This document shows positions 17,380 through 26,607 of a DNA stretch of 64,000 bases, piece by piece. The notes beneath the pieces were generated by a model, which was not told the origin of the DNA, searched no databases, and saw only the letters and a program-made list of their open reading frames with translations. Origin of the DNA: Erythrobacter sp. SG61-1L (GTDB lineage Bacteria; Pseudomonadota; Alphaproteobacteria; Sphingomonadales; Sphingomonadaceae); the NCBI RefSeq assembly GCF_001305965.1, contig NZ_JXQC01000003.1, forward strand, positions 3,186,861 through 3,250,860. The letters run 5' to 3'. The number at the start of each line of letters is the position of its first letter. The stretch's first letter is position 1. Made by a program: the position numbers and the translations under genes.

Positions 17380-17880
17380 ATGCGGGGGAAGCATCATTAT
17401 CTTATCGCCCTCGGCTCCAACCGCCGCCATCATCGTTTCGGCCGCCCGCGCGACGTGGTGGAGGCCGCACTGATCGCGCTGGTGGAAAAGGGCATTCATG
17501 TCTCCCGCGTTTCCCCCATCGTCCTCACGGCGCCCATCGGCCCCTCGCTGCGGCGCTATGCCAATGCGGCGGCGCTGATCGAGACTGACCTTGGCCCGCA
17601 CAAGCTGCTGCGCCTGTTCAAGAAACTGGAACGCAAATTCGGCCGCCGCCCCGGCGGGCAGCGCTGGACTTCACGCGTGATCGATCTCGACATCGTGTTG
17701 TGGAGCGGCGGCAGTTATGCGGCGGCGGACCTGACAATCCCCCACCGGCTGTTTCGTGAACGCGATTTCGTTCTGACCCCGGCACTGGCCGTGGCGCCCG
17801 ATTGGCGCGATCCGATTAGCGGTTTGACGGTGCGACAGCTAACAGCGCGCTTGACCGCACCCCGCCCCCTTTCTAGGTGA
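17380..17880 (+). CDS. folK: 2-amino-4-hydroxy-6-hydroxymethyldihydropteridine diphosphokinase (HPPK)
   Basis: Transfers pyrophosphate from ATP to hydroxymethyl-dihydropterin in folate synthesis. The 166-residue protein has IALGSNRRHH at the start, RYANAAALIETDL and the metal-binding RVIDLDIVLW motif. The ATG at 17380 follows a purine-rich GAGGGAAGGG stretch; a GTG four codons upstream is possible. It is less similar to the usual FolK than its neighbours are to theirs (a basic RHHRFGR insert near the start), so a related kinase-fold role cannot be excluded. tRNA-Lys follows. Confidence 0.85.
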   Translation: MRGKHHYLIALGSNRRHHRFGRPRDVVEAALIALVEKGIHVSRVSPIVLTAPIGPSLRRYANAAALIETDLGPHKLLRLFKKLERKFGRRPGGQRWTSRVIDLDIVLWSGGSYAAADLTIPHRLFRERDFVLTPALAVAPDWRDPISGLTVRQLTARLTAPRPLSR

Positions 17881-17913
17881 GCCCCTCGCGGCCACCCGCG
17901 CATCCCTTGGTAA

Positions 17914-17989
17914 GGGCCCTTAGCTCAGTCGGTAGAGCAACTGACTTTTAATCAGTAGGTCGCTGGTTCGAATCCAGCAGGGCTCACCA
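17914..17989 (+). tRNA. tRNA-Lys (anticodon UUU)
   Basis: A 76-nt cloverleaf with acceptor GGGCCCT paired to AGGGCTC (one G-U pair), the D-loop TTAGCTCAGTCGGTAGAGC, an anticodon stem ACTGA/TCAGT around loop CTTTTAA (anticodon 17947-17949), T-arm GGTTCGAATCC, and an encoded CCA at 17987-17989. Confidence 0.97.
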
Positions 17990-18107
17990 TTTCCCCGCGC
18001 GCCAGGCGCATCAGGGGAATTGCGCAAGTACTGGTTAACTGCCGGACAAGACGCGTTCTCCATTATCATGCCCCTATTCTTCAGTTGTTCGAATGCAGGG
18101 GCACGGC

Positions 18108-18485
18108 ATGGACAATATCGAACGGCGCAGTTCTCCGCGCGCCGGTACGCGTAAGCAGATTCGGCTGCGCGATGCATTTCAACTGGTCCCCGGGGCCGTG
18201 TTGATGGACCTTTCTGTTACGGGCTGTCAGGTTTCGTTGCGCGGTGTGCAGCTGGCGATTGGCCAGATCGTGGTCGTCCGGCCGGATGGGCTTGAGGGCC
18301 TTTCGGGTGTGGTCCGCTGGATCGAGGGCGGGCGCGTGGGGATCGAATTCGACCGGCCGCTGCATCCCGGCGTCGCCGCGCATATTGTCGCCGCTCCCGC
18401 TCCGGCGCCCGGTGGCGCACTGGCGGACTATTCCGCGCCGTCCCGCCGCTATGTCGCGATGCAACTGCTGAAAAGCGTCGCTTGA
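18108..18485 (+). CDS. PilZ domain protein (cyclic di-GMP receptor)
   Basis: A 125-residue single-domain protein. The c-di-GMP binding marks are the arginines in the N-terminal ERRSSPRAGTRKQ stretch (the RxxxR part) and DLSVTGC (the D/NxSxxG part). The ATG at 18108 follows CAGGGG; an ATG 15 bases upstream is less well placed. It sits directly upstream of a GGDEF-EAL protein, so a local c-di-GMP enzyme and receptor pair is likely. Confidence 0.85.
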   Translation: MDNIERRSSPRAGTRKQIRLRDAFQLVPGAVLMDLSVTGCQVSLRGVQLAIGQIVVVRPDGLEGLSGVVRWIEGGRVGIEFDRPLHPGVAAHIVAAPAPAPGGALADYSAPSRRYVAMQLLKSVA

Positions 18486-18597
18486 CCAACGCCGGGCCGC
18501 ACAAATCCTATCTGTGGATGCACAGGAAGATTTGGGTTAAAAGGCGCTGGATTGGTCAAAGGCAATTCGAACGATCAGGGGTGGGGATAGACCTCAG

Positions 18598-20775
18598 GTG
18601 CGTTGTCCAAGTAAAACGGCTGATGAAGCGGACCGCCTGCGCGCGCTGGCTCAGTACGGGCTGGATTCGGACACCGGATTGCCAGGCCTGGATCCTATCG
18701 TGGACATGGCTGCCCAGATGTTCGATTGCCCTGCAGCAGCGGTCAATCTGGTGGGGGACGATCACGTCTTTATCGTCTCGGCCTATGGCATAGACGAATA
18801 TGATCCGGGGCGGGATGTCTCGTTCTGCGCCCATGCCATCAATCAGGGCAAGGTGCTGGTGGTGCCGGATGCGACGTTGGACCCGCGCTTTCACGATAAT
18901 CCGCTGGTGGAAGGCGGCTTCATCCGTTTCTATGCCGGTGTTCCGATCATGAGCCGGGAAGGCCACGCGCTGGGCGCCTTATGCGTGCTGGACACCGCGC
19001 CCCATCTGCAATTCCCGCCTGAGGACCAGCAGCGGCTGATGGAGCTGGCGAAGCTGGCGGCGGACCGGCTCGAATTGCGGCGCCTGCATGTCGCTGCCGA
19101 GACGAGCGCCAGCCATCTGGAAGCCAGCGCGGCGACATCGCCCAATGCCATCGTCTGCTTCGATGCCGATGCGCGGATCACCGCGTGGAACGAGGCGGCG
19201 GCGCAGATGTTCGGCCATGACGAGCAACAGGCGCTGGGCCAGCCGCTGGACCTGATCGTGGCGGAAGAGGATCGCGCCATGGTCCATGCCGGGATCGCCC
19301 GCGTACTGGGCGGCGGCAGCCCCCGGCAGGAAGGCACGGCATTGACCGCGCGGCGGCGCGATGGCGGGCGCTTCCCGGTAGAACTGAACTGGTCGCGCTG
19401 GATGGAAGGCGGGGCGATGCATTTCGGCGCGATCATCCGCGACATGACCCAGAAGCGCAGCGAGGAAGAGGCGCTGATCTACCTCGCCAATTACGATCCG
19501 CTCACCGGCCTGCCCAACCGCAACCGTCTGTATGGCGAGATTACCCGTGCCCTGTCCGAAGGGGTGCCGCTGTCGCTGATCGTCACCGATCTCGAAGGCT
19601 TTCGCGATACGAACAACACGATGGGACACGAAACGGGCGATCTGGTGCTGCGCATCGTCGCGGGGCGGATTCGCGAAGTGGTACCTTCAGGCGCTCTGTT
19701 CGCGCGCATCGGGGGCGATGAATTCGGCACTCTGCTGAGCGGGGCGAACGATCCGGTGATGCTGGGCGATGTCGCCCGGCGGATCAATGCCGCGCTGGCC
19801 GAACCGATCGTGGTGGACGGGCAGGAAGTGCGCCTTGCCGGCAATTGCGGCATGGCAATTGCCCCGCAGCATGGCGAGACGGTGGAGGAACTGCTCGGCA
19901 GTGCCAATCTGGCCCTGTTCCAGGCGCGCAGCGAAGCAGGGCGCGGGGGAACCTGCCTGTTCCATCCGGCCTTGCGCGCAGAAGCCGTGGCCCGGCGGAT
20001 GTACGATGCCGAACTGCACCGCGCCTTCGAGCGGGACGAGTTCATGCTGTTCTATCAGCCGCAAATGCTGCTGGCCGACAATTCGCTGGCCGGGGCGGAG
20101 GCGCTGATCCGCTGGCGCCATCCCGTGCGCGGCCTGCTGGCGCCGGGGGCCTTCCTTCCGGCGCTGGAGGCTGGCGTGCTTGCCGACAGGGTGGGGCGCT
20201 GGATTCTGGACGAAGCCTGCGCGCAGACGGCGGCCTGGCGTAAATATGTGCCCGGCTTCACCATGGGTGTGAACCTGTTCGCGGCGCAGTTTCGCGATGG
20301 CAACCTGCCGCAAACCGTGATCGAGGCGCTGGAACGGCATAAGCTGCCGCCCGATGCCATCGATCTGGAAATCACCGAGAACATCATTCTGGACCGGCAG
20401 GAGGAAGTGCTGGCCCAGTTGCAGGCGCTGCGCGATGCGGGCTTTGGCCTTTCCTTCGATGATTTCGGCACCGGCTTTGCCTCGCTCAACCTGCTGCGCA
20501 ATTTCCCGGTCAGCCAGATCAAGATCGACAAGGGCTTCACGCAGGTGATGCATGATTCGCCCAGGGACAAGGCCATCGTCTTCTCGCTGATCGACCTTGC
20601 CGGGCAGCTGGGGCTGAAGGTGGTGGCCGAAGGGGTGGAAAGCCGGGAAGACCGCGATCTGCTGCGCGATCATGGTTGCGACAAGGGGCAGGGCTACTTC
20701 TTCGGCATGCCCGTACCTGCCGCCTTGTTCGAGGAACAGTTCATGGGCGGATCGCCCGAAGCGCGCCGCGCCTGA
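18598..20775 (+). CDS. GAF-PAS-GGDEF-EAL cyclic di-GMP signalling protein
   Basis: A 725-residue cytosolic protein. Order: GAF domain (about 15-160), PAS domain (about 175-290), GGDEF domain (about 295-455) with an intact GGDEF at 372-376, EAL domain (about 470-715) with intact E501-A-L and DDFGTGFASL. Both halves keep their catalytic motifs, so it may both make and break c-di-GMP, with one activity gated by the GAF/PAS input. The start is a GTG at 18598; no in-frame ATG precedes the GAF domain. No membrane segment is seen. Confidence 0.93.
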   Translation: MRCPSKTADEADRLRALAQYGLDSDTGLPGLDPIVDMAAQMFDCPAAAVNLVGDDHVFIVSAYGIDEYDPGRDVSFCAHAINQGKVLVVPDATLDPRFHDNPLVEGGFIRFYAGVPIMSREGHALGALCVLDTAPHLQFPPEDQQRLMELAKLAADRLELRRLHVAAETSASHLEASAATSPNAIVCFDADARITAWNEAAAQMFGHDEQQALGQPLDLIVAEEDRAMVHAGIARVLGGGSPRQEGTALTARRRDGGRFPVELNWSRWMEGGAMHFGAIIRDMTQKRSEEEALIYLANYDPLTGLPNRNRLYGEITRALSEGVPLSLIVTDLEGFRDTNNTMGHETGDLVLRIVAGRIREVVPSGALFARIGGDEFGTLLSGANDPVMLGDVARRINAALAEPIVVDGQEVRLAGNCGMAIAPQHGETVEELLGSANLALFQARSEAGRGGTCLFHPALRAEAVARRMYDAELHRAFERDEFMLFYQPQMLLADNSLAGAEALIRWRHPVRGLLAPGAFLPALEAGVLADRVGRWILDEACAQTAAWRKYVPGFTMGVNLFAAQFRDGNLPQTVIEALERHKLPPDAIDLEITENIILDRQEEVLAQLQALRDAGFGLSFDDFGTGFASLNLLRNFPVSQIKIDKGFTQVMHDSPRDKAIVFSLIDLAGQLGLKVVAEGVESREDRDLLRDHGCDKGQGYFFGMPVPAALFEEQFMGGSPEARRA

Positions 20776-20832
20776 CCCAGCCTGCCCTCCGGGGCGCTTG
20801 CGGCACGGGGCGGGCGCGCCGATAAGGCGGCG

Positions 20833-21552
20833 ATGGAGCAGATGCCCGGCAAATCGCCTCGCCGCAGGCCCAAATGGGGCACGTTGGCGCTTGTCGTGCT
20901 GTTCCACTTGCTGGTGATCGCGGGGCTGGCGCGGGCTTTTGCCCCCAGTTTCACGGCGCAGGTGGTGGAACAGGCGGCATCCGTCCTCACGGTGACGATC
21001 ACCGCGCCCAGCGAAGAACCGCCCGCCCCCACTGCCTCGCCGGAGCCGGATGAAGGCGCCGCCGCGCCGCAGGGCAAGCAGGCAAAGCCGCGCGAGGTTT
21101 CAGCGCCGCCCGCCCAGATCCCGGTGAAGCCAACCGCGGCCCCGCCGGTCAGCTCTACCGGCAGCGAAAACCAGTCCGGCGCGCGAGACGAAGGGGAAGG
21201 CACCGGCGCCGGGGGCGAAGGTAGCGGGACGGGCAGCGGCGCTTCCGGCAGCGGCCAAGGCAATGGCGGTGCGCGCAAGCTGGAAAAGCTTGCGGGAGAC
21301 ATCAATTCGGCAAAGGATTATCCGAAGAAGACCCGCGACCTGCGGATCGGCCACAGCGTTACGATCCAACTGACCGTGGGCACGGACGGGCTGGTGAAGG
21401 ATTGCAAGGTGGTCGAGCCAAGCCCAGACACTCAGGCCGATGCCATCACCTGCAGCCTTGCGCGCGAACGGTTCCGTTTCAATCCCGCCACCAATGCGCG
21501 GGGCGAGCCGGTCGTGGGGCAATATCGCTGGCGGCAGCGCTGGTTTTATTGA
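20833..21552 (+). CDS. TonB-like energy transducer protein
   Basis: A 239-residue protein with one N-terminal membrane helix (about 16-36), a long Pro/Glu then Ser/Gly-rich periplasmic spacer, and a short TonB C-terminal domain (GHSVTIQLTVGTDGLVKDCKVVEPS onward). It would couple the proton-motive force to an outer-membrane receptor. The spacer contains a low-complexity run at about 117-147 made almost only of G, S, E and A. exbB and exbD are not in the window; two TonB-dependent receptors are, but more than 18 kb away. Confidence 0.82.
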   Translation: MEQMPGKSPRRRPKWGTLALVVLFHLLVIAGLARAFAPSFTAQVVEQAASVLTVTITAPSEEPPAPTASPEPDEGAAAPQGKQAKPREVSAPPAQIPVKPTAAPPVSSTGSENQSGARDEGEGTGAGGEGSGTGSGASGSGQGNGGARKLEKLAGDINSAKDYPKKTRDLRIGHSVTIQLTVGTDGLVKDCKVVEPSPDTQADAITCSLARERFRFNPATNARGEPVVGQYRWRQRWFY

Positions 21553-21648
21553 TTTGGCCACTCGGCATTGGCGCTTTCGTAATCATATTTGGCGATGCAT
21601 AGGCAGGCGCGAGGGAGGCAGTGCGCTGGCAACGGCGCGAATCTATCC

Positions 21649-22689
21649 ATGAATTCCATCACACCCGTCATCCTGTGCGGAGGCAGCGGCACGCGCCTTT
21701 GGCCCCGCAGCCGCAAGGCCGCGCCCAAACCGTTCCTGCCGCTGGTGGGCGACGTAAGCCTGTTTCAGGCAGCGCTGGCCCGCACGTCGGACCCGGCGCA
21801 TTTCGCCGCGCCGCTGATCGTGGCCGGCTCCATGCATCTCGATTTGATCGAAGCGCAATTGCCGCAGGGCGGCGGCGCGCGGCTGGTGGTGGAACCGGCG
21901 GCGAAGAACACTGCCCCTGCCATTGCCCTTGCCGCGCAATTGCTGCCGGAAGATGCAATTATGCTGGTGTGCCCCAGCGATCACCATATCGCTGATGAAG
22001 CGGCCTTTGTCGCCGCTGCCCTGCAGGCGGCCAGCCTTGCGGCGGAAGGCTGGCTGGTGGCCTTCGGCATTGCGCCCACCCGGCCTGAAACCGGCTATGG
22101 CTATATCCGGCAGGGCGAGGCGCTTGCGGGCGGCTATCGTATCGAACGTTTCGTGGAAAAGCCGGATCTGGAACGCGCACAGGCCTATCTGGCCGAAGGC
22201 ACCTATTGCTGGAACGGCGGCATCTTCGCCTTCCGCGCGGGCACTTATCTGGAAGAACTGGCCCGCCACCGGCCTGACATGGCCGCCGCCGTGCGCGAAG
22301 CGGTGAAGCAGGGCAGCAGTGACGGCGCCCGCTTCCACCCGGCCGAAGTGCCATTTGCGGCGATTGCCGGGGATTCGGTGGATTACGCAGTGATGGAACT
22401 GACCGACCGTGCCGCCATGGTGGGTGCGGATATGGGCTGGTCCGACATCGGCAACTGGCAGAGCCTGCGCGAAGCCCGCGCCGACGAGGCGGACGAGGCG
22501 GGCAATATCGCTCGCGGCCCCGCCGAATTGCTCGATTGCCGGGATGTGATGGTGGACAGCGATGGTCCGCGCGTTTCGGTAGTGGGCCTGGACGATGTGA
22601 TCGTGGTGATCGACAGGGGCGAGGTGCTGGTGACGAGCAGCCGCGGCGCCGCCAATGTCGGCAAGCTGAAGGGGCCATCCGCCCAGTGA
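21649..22689 (+). CDS. Mannose-1-phosphate guanylyltransferase
   Basis: Makes GDP-mannose from mannose-1-phosphate and GTP. The 346-residue protein has the nucleotidyltransferase signature CGGSGTRLWPRSRKAAPKPF at 10-29 and the FVEKPD motif. It lacks the C-terminal isomerase domain found in bifunctional ManC, and that activity is encoded by the next gene. The ATG at 21649 is chosen because it begins the conserved domain; the frame is open 20 codons further up. Confidence 0.92.
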   Translation: MNSITPVILCGGSGTRLWPRSRKAAPKPFLPLVGDVSLFQAALARTSDPAHFAAPLIVAGSMHLDLIEAQLPQGGGARLVVEPAAKNTAPAIALAAQLLPEDAIMLVCPSDHHIADEAAFVAAALQAASLAAEGWLVAFGIAPTRPETGYGYIRQGEALAGGYRIERFVEKPDLERAQAYLAEGTYCWNGGIFAFRAGTYLEELARHRPDMAAAVREAVKQGSSDGARFHPAEVPFAAIAGDSVDYAVMELTDRAAMVGADMGWSDIGNWQSLREARADEADEAGNIARGPAELLDCRDVMVDSDGPRVSVVGLDDVIVVIDRGEVLVTSSRGAANVGKLKGPSAQ

Positions 22690-23483
22690 AAGCCCCCGCA
22701 GCGACCAGCCTGCTGCCCACGCTCCGGGTTGAAAAGCCCTGGGGGCGCGAGACTTTGCCGGCCGCTTTCGGGGCAGAGCCGGGCGAGCGCGTGGGCGAAA
22801 TCTGGTTCGAGCCTCCGCCGCAGCTGGACAGCCTGCTGGCGAAATACATCTTCACCAGCGACAAGCTGTCGGTGCAGGTCCATCCAACAGGCGATGTCGG
22901 CAAGGACGAATGCTGGCTGGTGCTGGAGGCAGAGCCGGGCGCCGTGCTGGGGATCGGCTTTACCGGCCCCGTTACCCCCGAACAGATGCGCGCCGCCGCG
23001 CTGGACGGTTCCATCGAGGATATGCTCGCCTGGTATCCGGTGAAGCCGGGCGATTTCGTCTATATTCCCGCCGGCACGGTCCACGCCATCGGTGCGGGGA
23101 TCAGCCTGGTGGAAGTGCAGCAGAACCGCGACTGCACCTATCGTTTCTACGATTATGGCCGCCCGCGCGAGCTGCATCTGGAAGATGCGCTGAAAGTAGC
23201 GCGGGGGCAGCCGCACGATCCGGCCCTGCGTACCCAATTGCCCGAACGGGGCCAGATTTCGCTGGTGCGCGGGCCATTCTTCCGGCTGGACCGGGCGGAC
23301 GGTGCGCCCGATGCCGGGCTTGCCGCGCGATATGGCGATGCGCCGCTGCTGGTGTTGCCGCTGGGCGAAGGCACCCGCGTGAACGGGGAAGCGGTGGATT
23401 GCGGCCAGTGCGCGCTTGCCCGCTCGCTTGCCGATGTGGAGATCGTGGAAGGCGCCCGCTGCCTGCTTGCGCAGCCCTGCTAG
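22686..23483 (+). CDS. manA: Class I mannose-6-phosphate isomerase
   Basis: Interconverts fructose-6-phosphate and mannose-6-phosphate, feeding GDP-mannose synthesis. The 265-residue protein has the type I zinc-site pieces QVHPTGD and IPAGTVHAIGAGI and the KPWGRE N-terminus. It starts with a GTG that overlaps the stop of the guanylyltransferase gene (GTGA), so the two are translationally coupled. A phosphomannomutase to link them is not in the window. Confidence 0.9.
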   Translation: MKAPAATSLLPTLRVEKPWGRETLPAAFGAEPGERVGEIWFEPPPQLDSLLAKYIFTSDKLSVQVHPTGDVGKDECWLVLEAEPGAVLGIGFTGPVTPEQMRAAALDGSIEDMLAWYPVKPGDFVYIPAGTVHAIGAGISLVEVQQNRDCTYRFYDYGRPRELHLEDALKVARGQPHDPALRTQLPERGQISLVRGPFFRLDRADGAPDAGLAARYGDAPLLVLPLGEGTRVNGEAVDCGQCALARSLADVEIVEGARCLLAQPC

Positions 23484-23502
23484 CCCGGCGCATAAAGCGG
23501 GC

Positions 23503-23943
23503 ATGATCGCCCATACGATCCAGCTCGCCCTTGCGCCCGTTTTCGTCCTGGTGGCGATCGGCAATATCCTGAACATTCTTGCCCAGCGGCTGAGCCGCGT
23601 GGTGGACCGTTCCCGCGTGCTGCAGGACCGGCACAAGCAGACCACCGGGGAAGAACACGATATGGTGGTTCTGGAAATCCGCACGATTGACCGGCGCATC
23701 CAGCTTATCAGCCGGGCGATCCTGCTGCTGGTGATCAGCGGCATCACCATCGGCTTCACCGTGGCGCTGTTGTTCCTCGAAGAATTCCTCGGCCTCAGCG
23801 TTCAGCCCGTGGCGGGCGGCTGCTTCATCTTCGCCATCTCGCTGCTGATGGGCGCGCTGATCCTGTTCATGCAGGAAACCCGCACCGCCACGGCCCTGCT
23901 GCGCATCCCGGAAGAATTTCTGGAGAGCCACCGCAAGCTGTGA
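23503..23943 (+). CDS. DUF2721 membrane protein
   Basis: A 146-residue protein with three hydrophobic helices (about 4-25, 75-98, 105-125) and a charged loop in which arginines and aspartates alternate (LSRVVDRSRVLQDR), typical of DUF2721. Function is unknown for the family. It follows manA by 19 bases. Confidence 0.85.
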   Translation: MIAHTIQLALAPVFVLVAIGNILNILAQRLSRVVDRSRVLQDRHKQTTGEEHDMVVLEIRTIDRRIQLISRAILLLVISGITIGFTVALLFLEEFLGLSVQPVAGGCFIFAISLLMGALILFMQETRTATALLRIPEEFLESHRKL

Positions 23944-23961
23944 GGGGCGTTCCTCTCACCT

Positions 23962-24031
23962 CGTCATTCCCGCGAAAGCGGGAACCTAGCAGCGAGTGTT
24001 GCACTGGGTTCCCGCTTTCGCGGGAATGACG
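23962..24031. repeat. Dispersed inverted repeat, CGTCATTCCCGCG type
   Basis: Perfect 23-bp inverted arms at 23962-23984 and 24009-24031 begin CGTCATTCCCGCG and end CGCGGGAATGACG, with a 24-base spacer. The same family appears at 29297-29366 and, more diverged, at 28658-28735. It fills the gap between two convergent genes. Confidence 0.85.
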
Positions 24032-24096
24032 AAGGGATGGGTTTTCGCGTATCTCCTTGCGTTTGCGCAGGCGAGAAAACCCAAAACCAAGGGCCT

Positions 24097-24405
24097 CTAC
24101 CCTTTCGGCGGCGCCAGCAATTTCTCGCCCATCTGGCGCATTGCGGCTTCCGCCATCGGTTTGGCGAAGGACAGGGCCAGCGGCAGTTCCAGTTCGAACG
24201 CCACGTCTTCTTCCCCGATCTCGACTGCGCCAGCCAGGTTCTGGCCCATGGCCGAAATCACCATGGTCATGCGGTCTTCGCCTGCCCAGTCGGTGGTGAC
24301 GTCGGCCATGCCTCCGGGCAGGTGCCCGGCGATCTTGTGGCTGTTGTCGTGCAGGCGGCGGCGCACTTCCTCTTTGCCGAGGCTGTGTGGAAGGACGATG
24401 CGCAT
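24097..24405 (-). CDS. Polyhydroxyalkanoic acid system family protein (PHA_gran_rgn)
   Basis: A 102-residue protein starting MRIVLPHSLGKEEVRRRL, the pattern of the family annotated as putative PHA-system protein. Family members are small and their direct role in polyhydroxyalkanoate metabolism is not established. Its ATG overlaps the stop of the upstream gene by one base (TGATG), so it is translationally coupled to the telA operon. Confidence 0.72.
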   Translation of the reverse strand: MRIVLPHSLGKEEVRRRLHDNSHKIAGHLPGGMADVTTDWAGEDRMTMVISAMGQNLAGAVEIGEEDVAFELELPLALSFAKPMAEAAMRQMGEKLLAPPKG

Positions 24406-25160
24406 CAGTTCTGCTCCGGCGCGGCGTGATCGGCCTCGCCATATTTGTAATCGAGATAGCGGGTACGGATCGCCAGGTCGTCCAGCGCGCCGGCGGCGAG
24501 CTGGCGGGTGACGCTGTCGATCTCGGTGCTGATAAGGCCCAGCCCTTCCATCAATTGCTTGTTGGGGTTCGACCCGGCGTGTTCCTCATAGCGCAGATGC
24601 TCGGGAATGCGGCGGTAGCCTTCGATCATCTCAGGAAGATCCTCGCCCACCAGCTTGCGGATCTGCGCGGCCATCGGATGTGCCTGATCGACTTCCTCCA
24701 ACTGGAGCTGGAGCCCGTCGAGCTGAAGGCCGATCTGGCTGATCGCCTTGGCGGCCGGCGGGGGCAGTGCACGGCGCTGCGCCTCCAGCCACAATTCCGT
24801 TTGCCCGACCAGTCGGCGGACATCGTCGGTTTTCAGGTCGGCGCGTTCGGGCACTTTGAGCGATGGATAGGACGAAAGCACGCCGACCGCGATGGCCGCG
24901 AGGACAATCGCACCCATCAGCCCGGCAAAGCCGATCCCGCCCAGCACAACTCCCAGGGCGCTGAAGCCAATGAGAATTACCGCCAGCGCCAGAGCGATAT
25001 TGCGGAGTTTCCGCAAGGCGTGCCCCGCCTTCATCTTGGCGGAAGCCCGCCCGATGGAGCGTGTGCCAGCCAGCCGGTGCCGCCCGCCCGAGCGGTTATC
25101 GCGCAGCAGGGCGCGGCTTTCGTCCAGTGCCCGGTCCGTATCGCGGGAAAGATCGACCAT
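24405..25160 (-). CDS. XpaC-like membrane protein in telA operon
   Basis: A 251-residue protein with a basic N-terminus, two closely spaced hydrophobic helices at about 54-95 and a helical, Glu/Gln-rich C-terminal half (LDGLQLQLEEVDQAHP). The layout of a membrane hairpin followed by a helical domain, and its position next to telA, fit the XpaC (5-bromo-4-chloroindolyl phosphate hydrolysis) family, but I do not see a diagnostic motif. Function unknown. Confidence 0.6.
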   Translation of the reverse strand: MVDLSRDTDRALDESRALLRDNRSGGRHRLAGTRSIGRASAKMKAGHALRKLRNIALALAVILIGFSALGVVLGGIGFAGLMGAIVLAAIAVGVLSSYPSLKVPERADLKTDDVRRLVGQTELWLEAQRRALPPPAAKAISQIGLQLDGLQLQLEEVDQAHPMAAQIRKLVGEDLPEMIEGYRRIPEHLRYEEHAGSNPNKQLMEGLGLISTEIDSVTRQLAAGALDDLAIRTRYLDYKYGEADHAAPEQN

Positions 25161-25170
25161 CGGGTTTGCT

Positions 25171-26379
25171 TCAGCCTTCCAGCGAGAGGATTGAAGGGCC
25201 GCTTACTTCCTTCTTGGCCTGGGCGGCGCCTTCGGCCCGCGCGATATAGCCGCGCGATTTTTCGAGTTCGGAAGAAAGCGTATCGACCGTCTGCTTCATG
25301 GAATCGAGCGCCTTGACCTTGAAGGTGTCGATATTGTCCATCGTGTCATAGATATTCTGGAAGGCGCGCTGCAGCGTTTCGATCGGAATGGTCGAGCTGG
25401 CGGCCTGTTCGTGGATCTTGCTGGTCTGGTCGGCCAGCAGGGTGCTGGTGGAATCGATGATATTGGCGGTGGTCTCGTTCAGCGCGGTGATCTGTTGCAG
25501 CACCAGCCGCTGGTTGGTCATCGCCTCGGCCACGGTCACGGCCGTGCGCAGCGCGGCCACGGTGGTGGTGCTGGCGCGGTCCACGCCCTTCACCAGTTCC
25601 ACATTGTTCTTCTTGACCAGATCGAGCGCGAGATAGCCCTGCACGCTTACCGCCATCTGCGTCAGCAGATCCTGCGTGCGCTGGCGGACATAGAACAGGG
25701 CCGATTCACGCACCGCCTTGGCCTTGGCCGGATCGGTCGCGTCCAGTTCATTCGCCTTGTCTTCAAGCCGCGCGTCGAGCGTCTTGGAGATGTGGATCAT
25801 CTGTTCCAGATTGCCCATGGCATCCCACAGCTTCTGGCGTTCCACATCGATGGCGGCATTGTCCATCAGCAGCTCGTCCTTGCCGGAAGCCAGCTTGGAC
25901 AGGATCGCCTGAATGTGGCTCTGCGCGCTCTGATAGCTCTGGAAATAGTTCTTCAGGCTGTTGCCGAAGGGGATGATGCCCAGGAACTTGCGCCCCGGGC
26001 TGAGCTTGCCGCGCTTGGCGGGATCGAGATCTTCCACCACGCGGCGCAGTTCGGTGAGGTTCGCCCCCACACCTTCATCCTGCCCCATGGCGCGCACCGG
26101 CCGGTCGAGGAAACGGTTGGACATGCCGGAAGCCGCCATGATTTCCTTGCGGCCCATATTGGTGAGCTGGTCCACCTTCTGGCCGAATTCGGGCGAATTG
26201 GCGTCGGCGGAGACAAGGTCTTCCACGAAGGCGTCCACCTTCTCGTCCAGCTTGCTGCGCTTCTCGTCCGAAACGGGCACCAACCCGGCCGCCTTTTGCG
26301 GGGCCACGGTGGGCACGGGATCGGGCGGCGTCAGCGTGAAATCGGTTGCGGTCGCCGTCTTGGTTTCGTTGCTCGCCAT
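25171..26379 (-). CDS. TelA/KlaA toxic-anion resistance family protein
   Basis: A 402-residue, almost entirely helical soluble protein. The GRKFLGIIPFGNSLKNYF segment and the YQSAQSHIQAILSKLASGKD helix are typical of TelA. The family is named for plasmid tellurite resistance, and chromosomal copies occur in envelope-stress and antibiotic-tolerance loci. It is the first gene of a three-gene minus-strand operon and reads divergently from the DUF389 gene. Confidence 0.9.
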   Translation of the reverse strand: MASNETKTATATDFTLTPPDPVPTVAPQKAAGLVPVSDEKRSKLDEKVDAFVEDLVSADANSPEFGQKVDQLTNMGRKEIMAASGMSNRFLDRPVRAMGQDEGVGANLTELRRVVEDLDPAKRGKLSPGRKFLGIIPFGNSLKNYFQSYQSAQSHIQAILSKLASGKDELLMDNAAIDVERQKLWDAMGNLEQMIHISKTLDARLEDKANELDATDPAKAKAVRESALFYVRQRTQDLLTQMAVSVQGYLALDLVKKNNVELVKGVDRASTTTVAALRTAVTVAEAMTNQRLVLQQITALNETTANIIDSTSTLLADQTSKIHEQAASSTIPIETLQRAFQNIYDTMDNIDTFKVKALDSMKQTVDTLSSELEKSRGYIARAEGAAQAKKEVSGPSILSLEG

Positions 26380-26607
26380 GGTTCCTCCAAACCTTCCGGA
26401 GGCAGCGCCCTGCAGGGCACAAGCCTCAGCATAGTGTATTAATGGGATAAGACGCTTATTTCAAGGATCGCCGCCCCAGTCCCCCGCGCCCGTTGCCTGC
26501 ACCGCCTGCCCTGCCGGGCGGGCGATTGCCTTTTGCGCCATGTGGTAAGAGGATAGCGGCAAGGCACGGCCGGAGGAAGAGCGGCCGGCCACAGGCAGGA
26601 GAAATGC

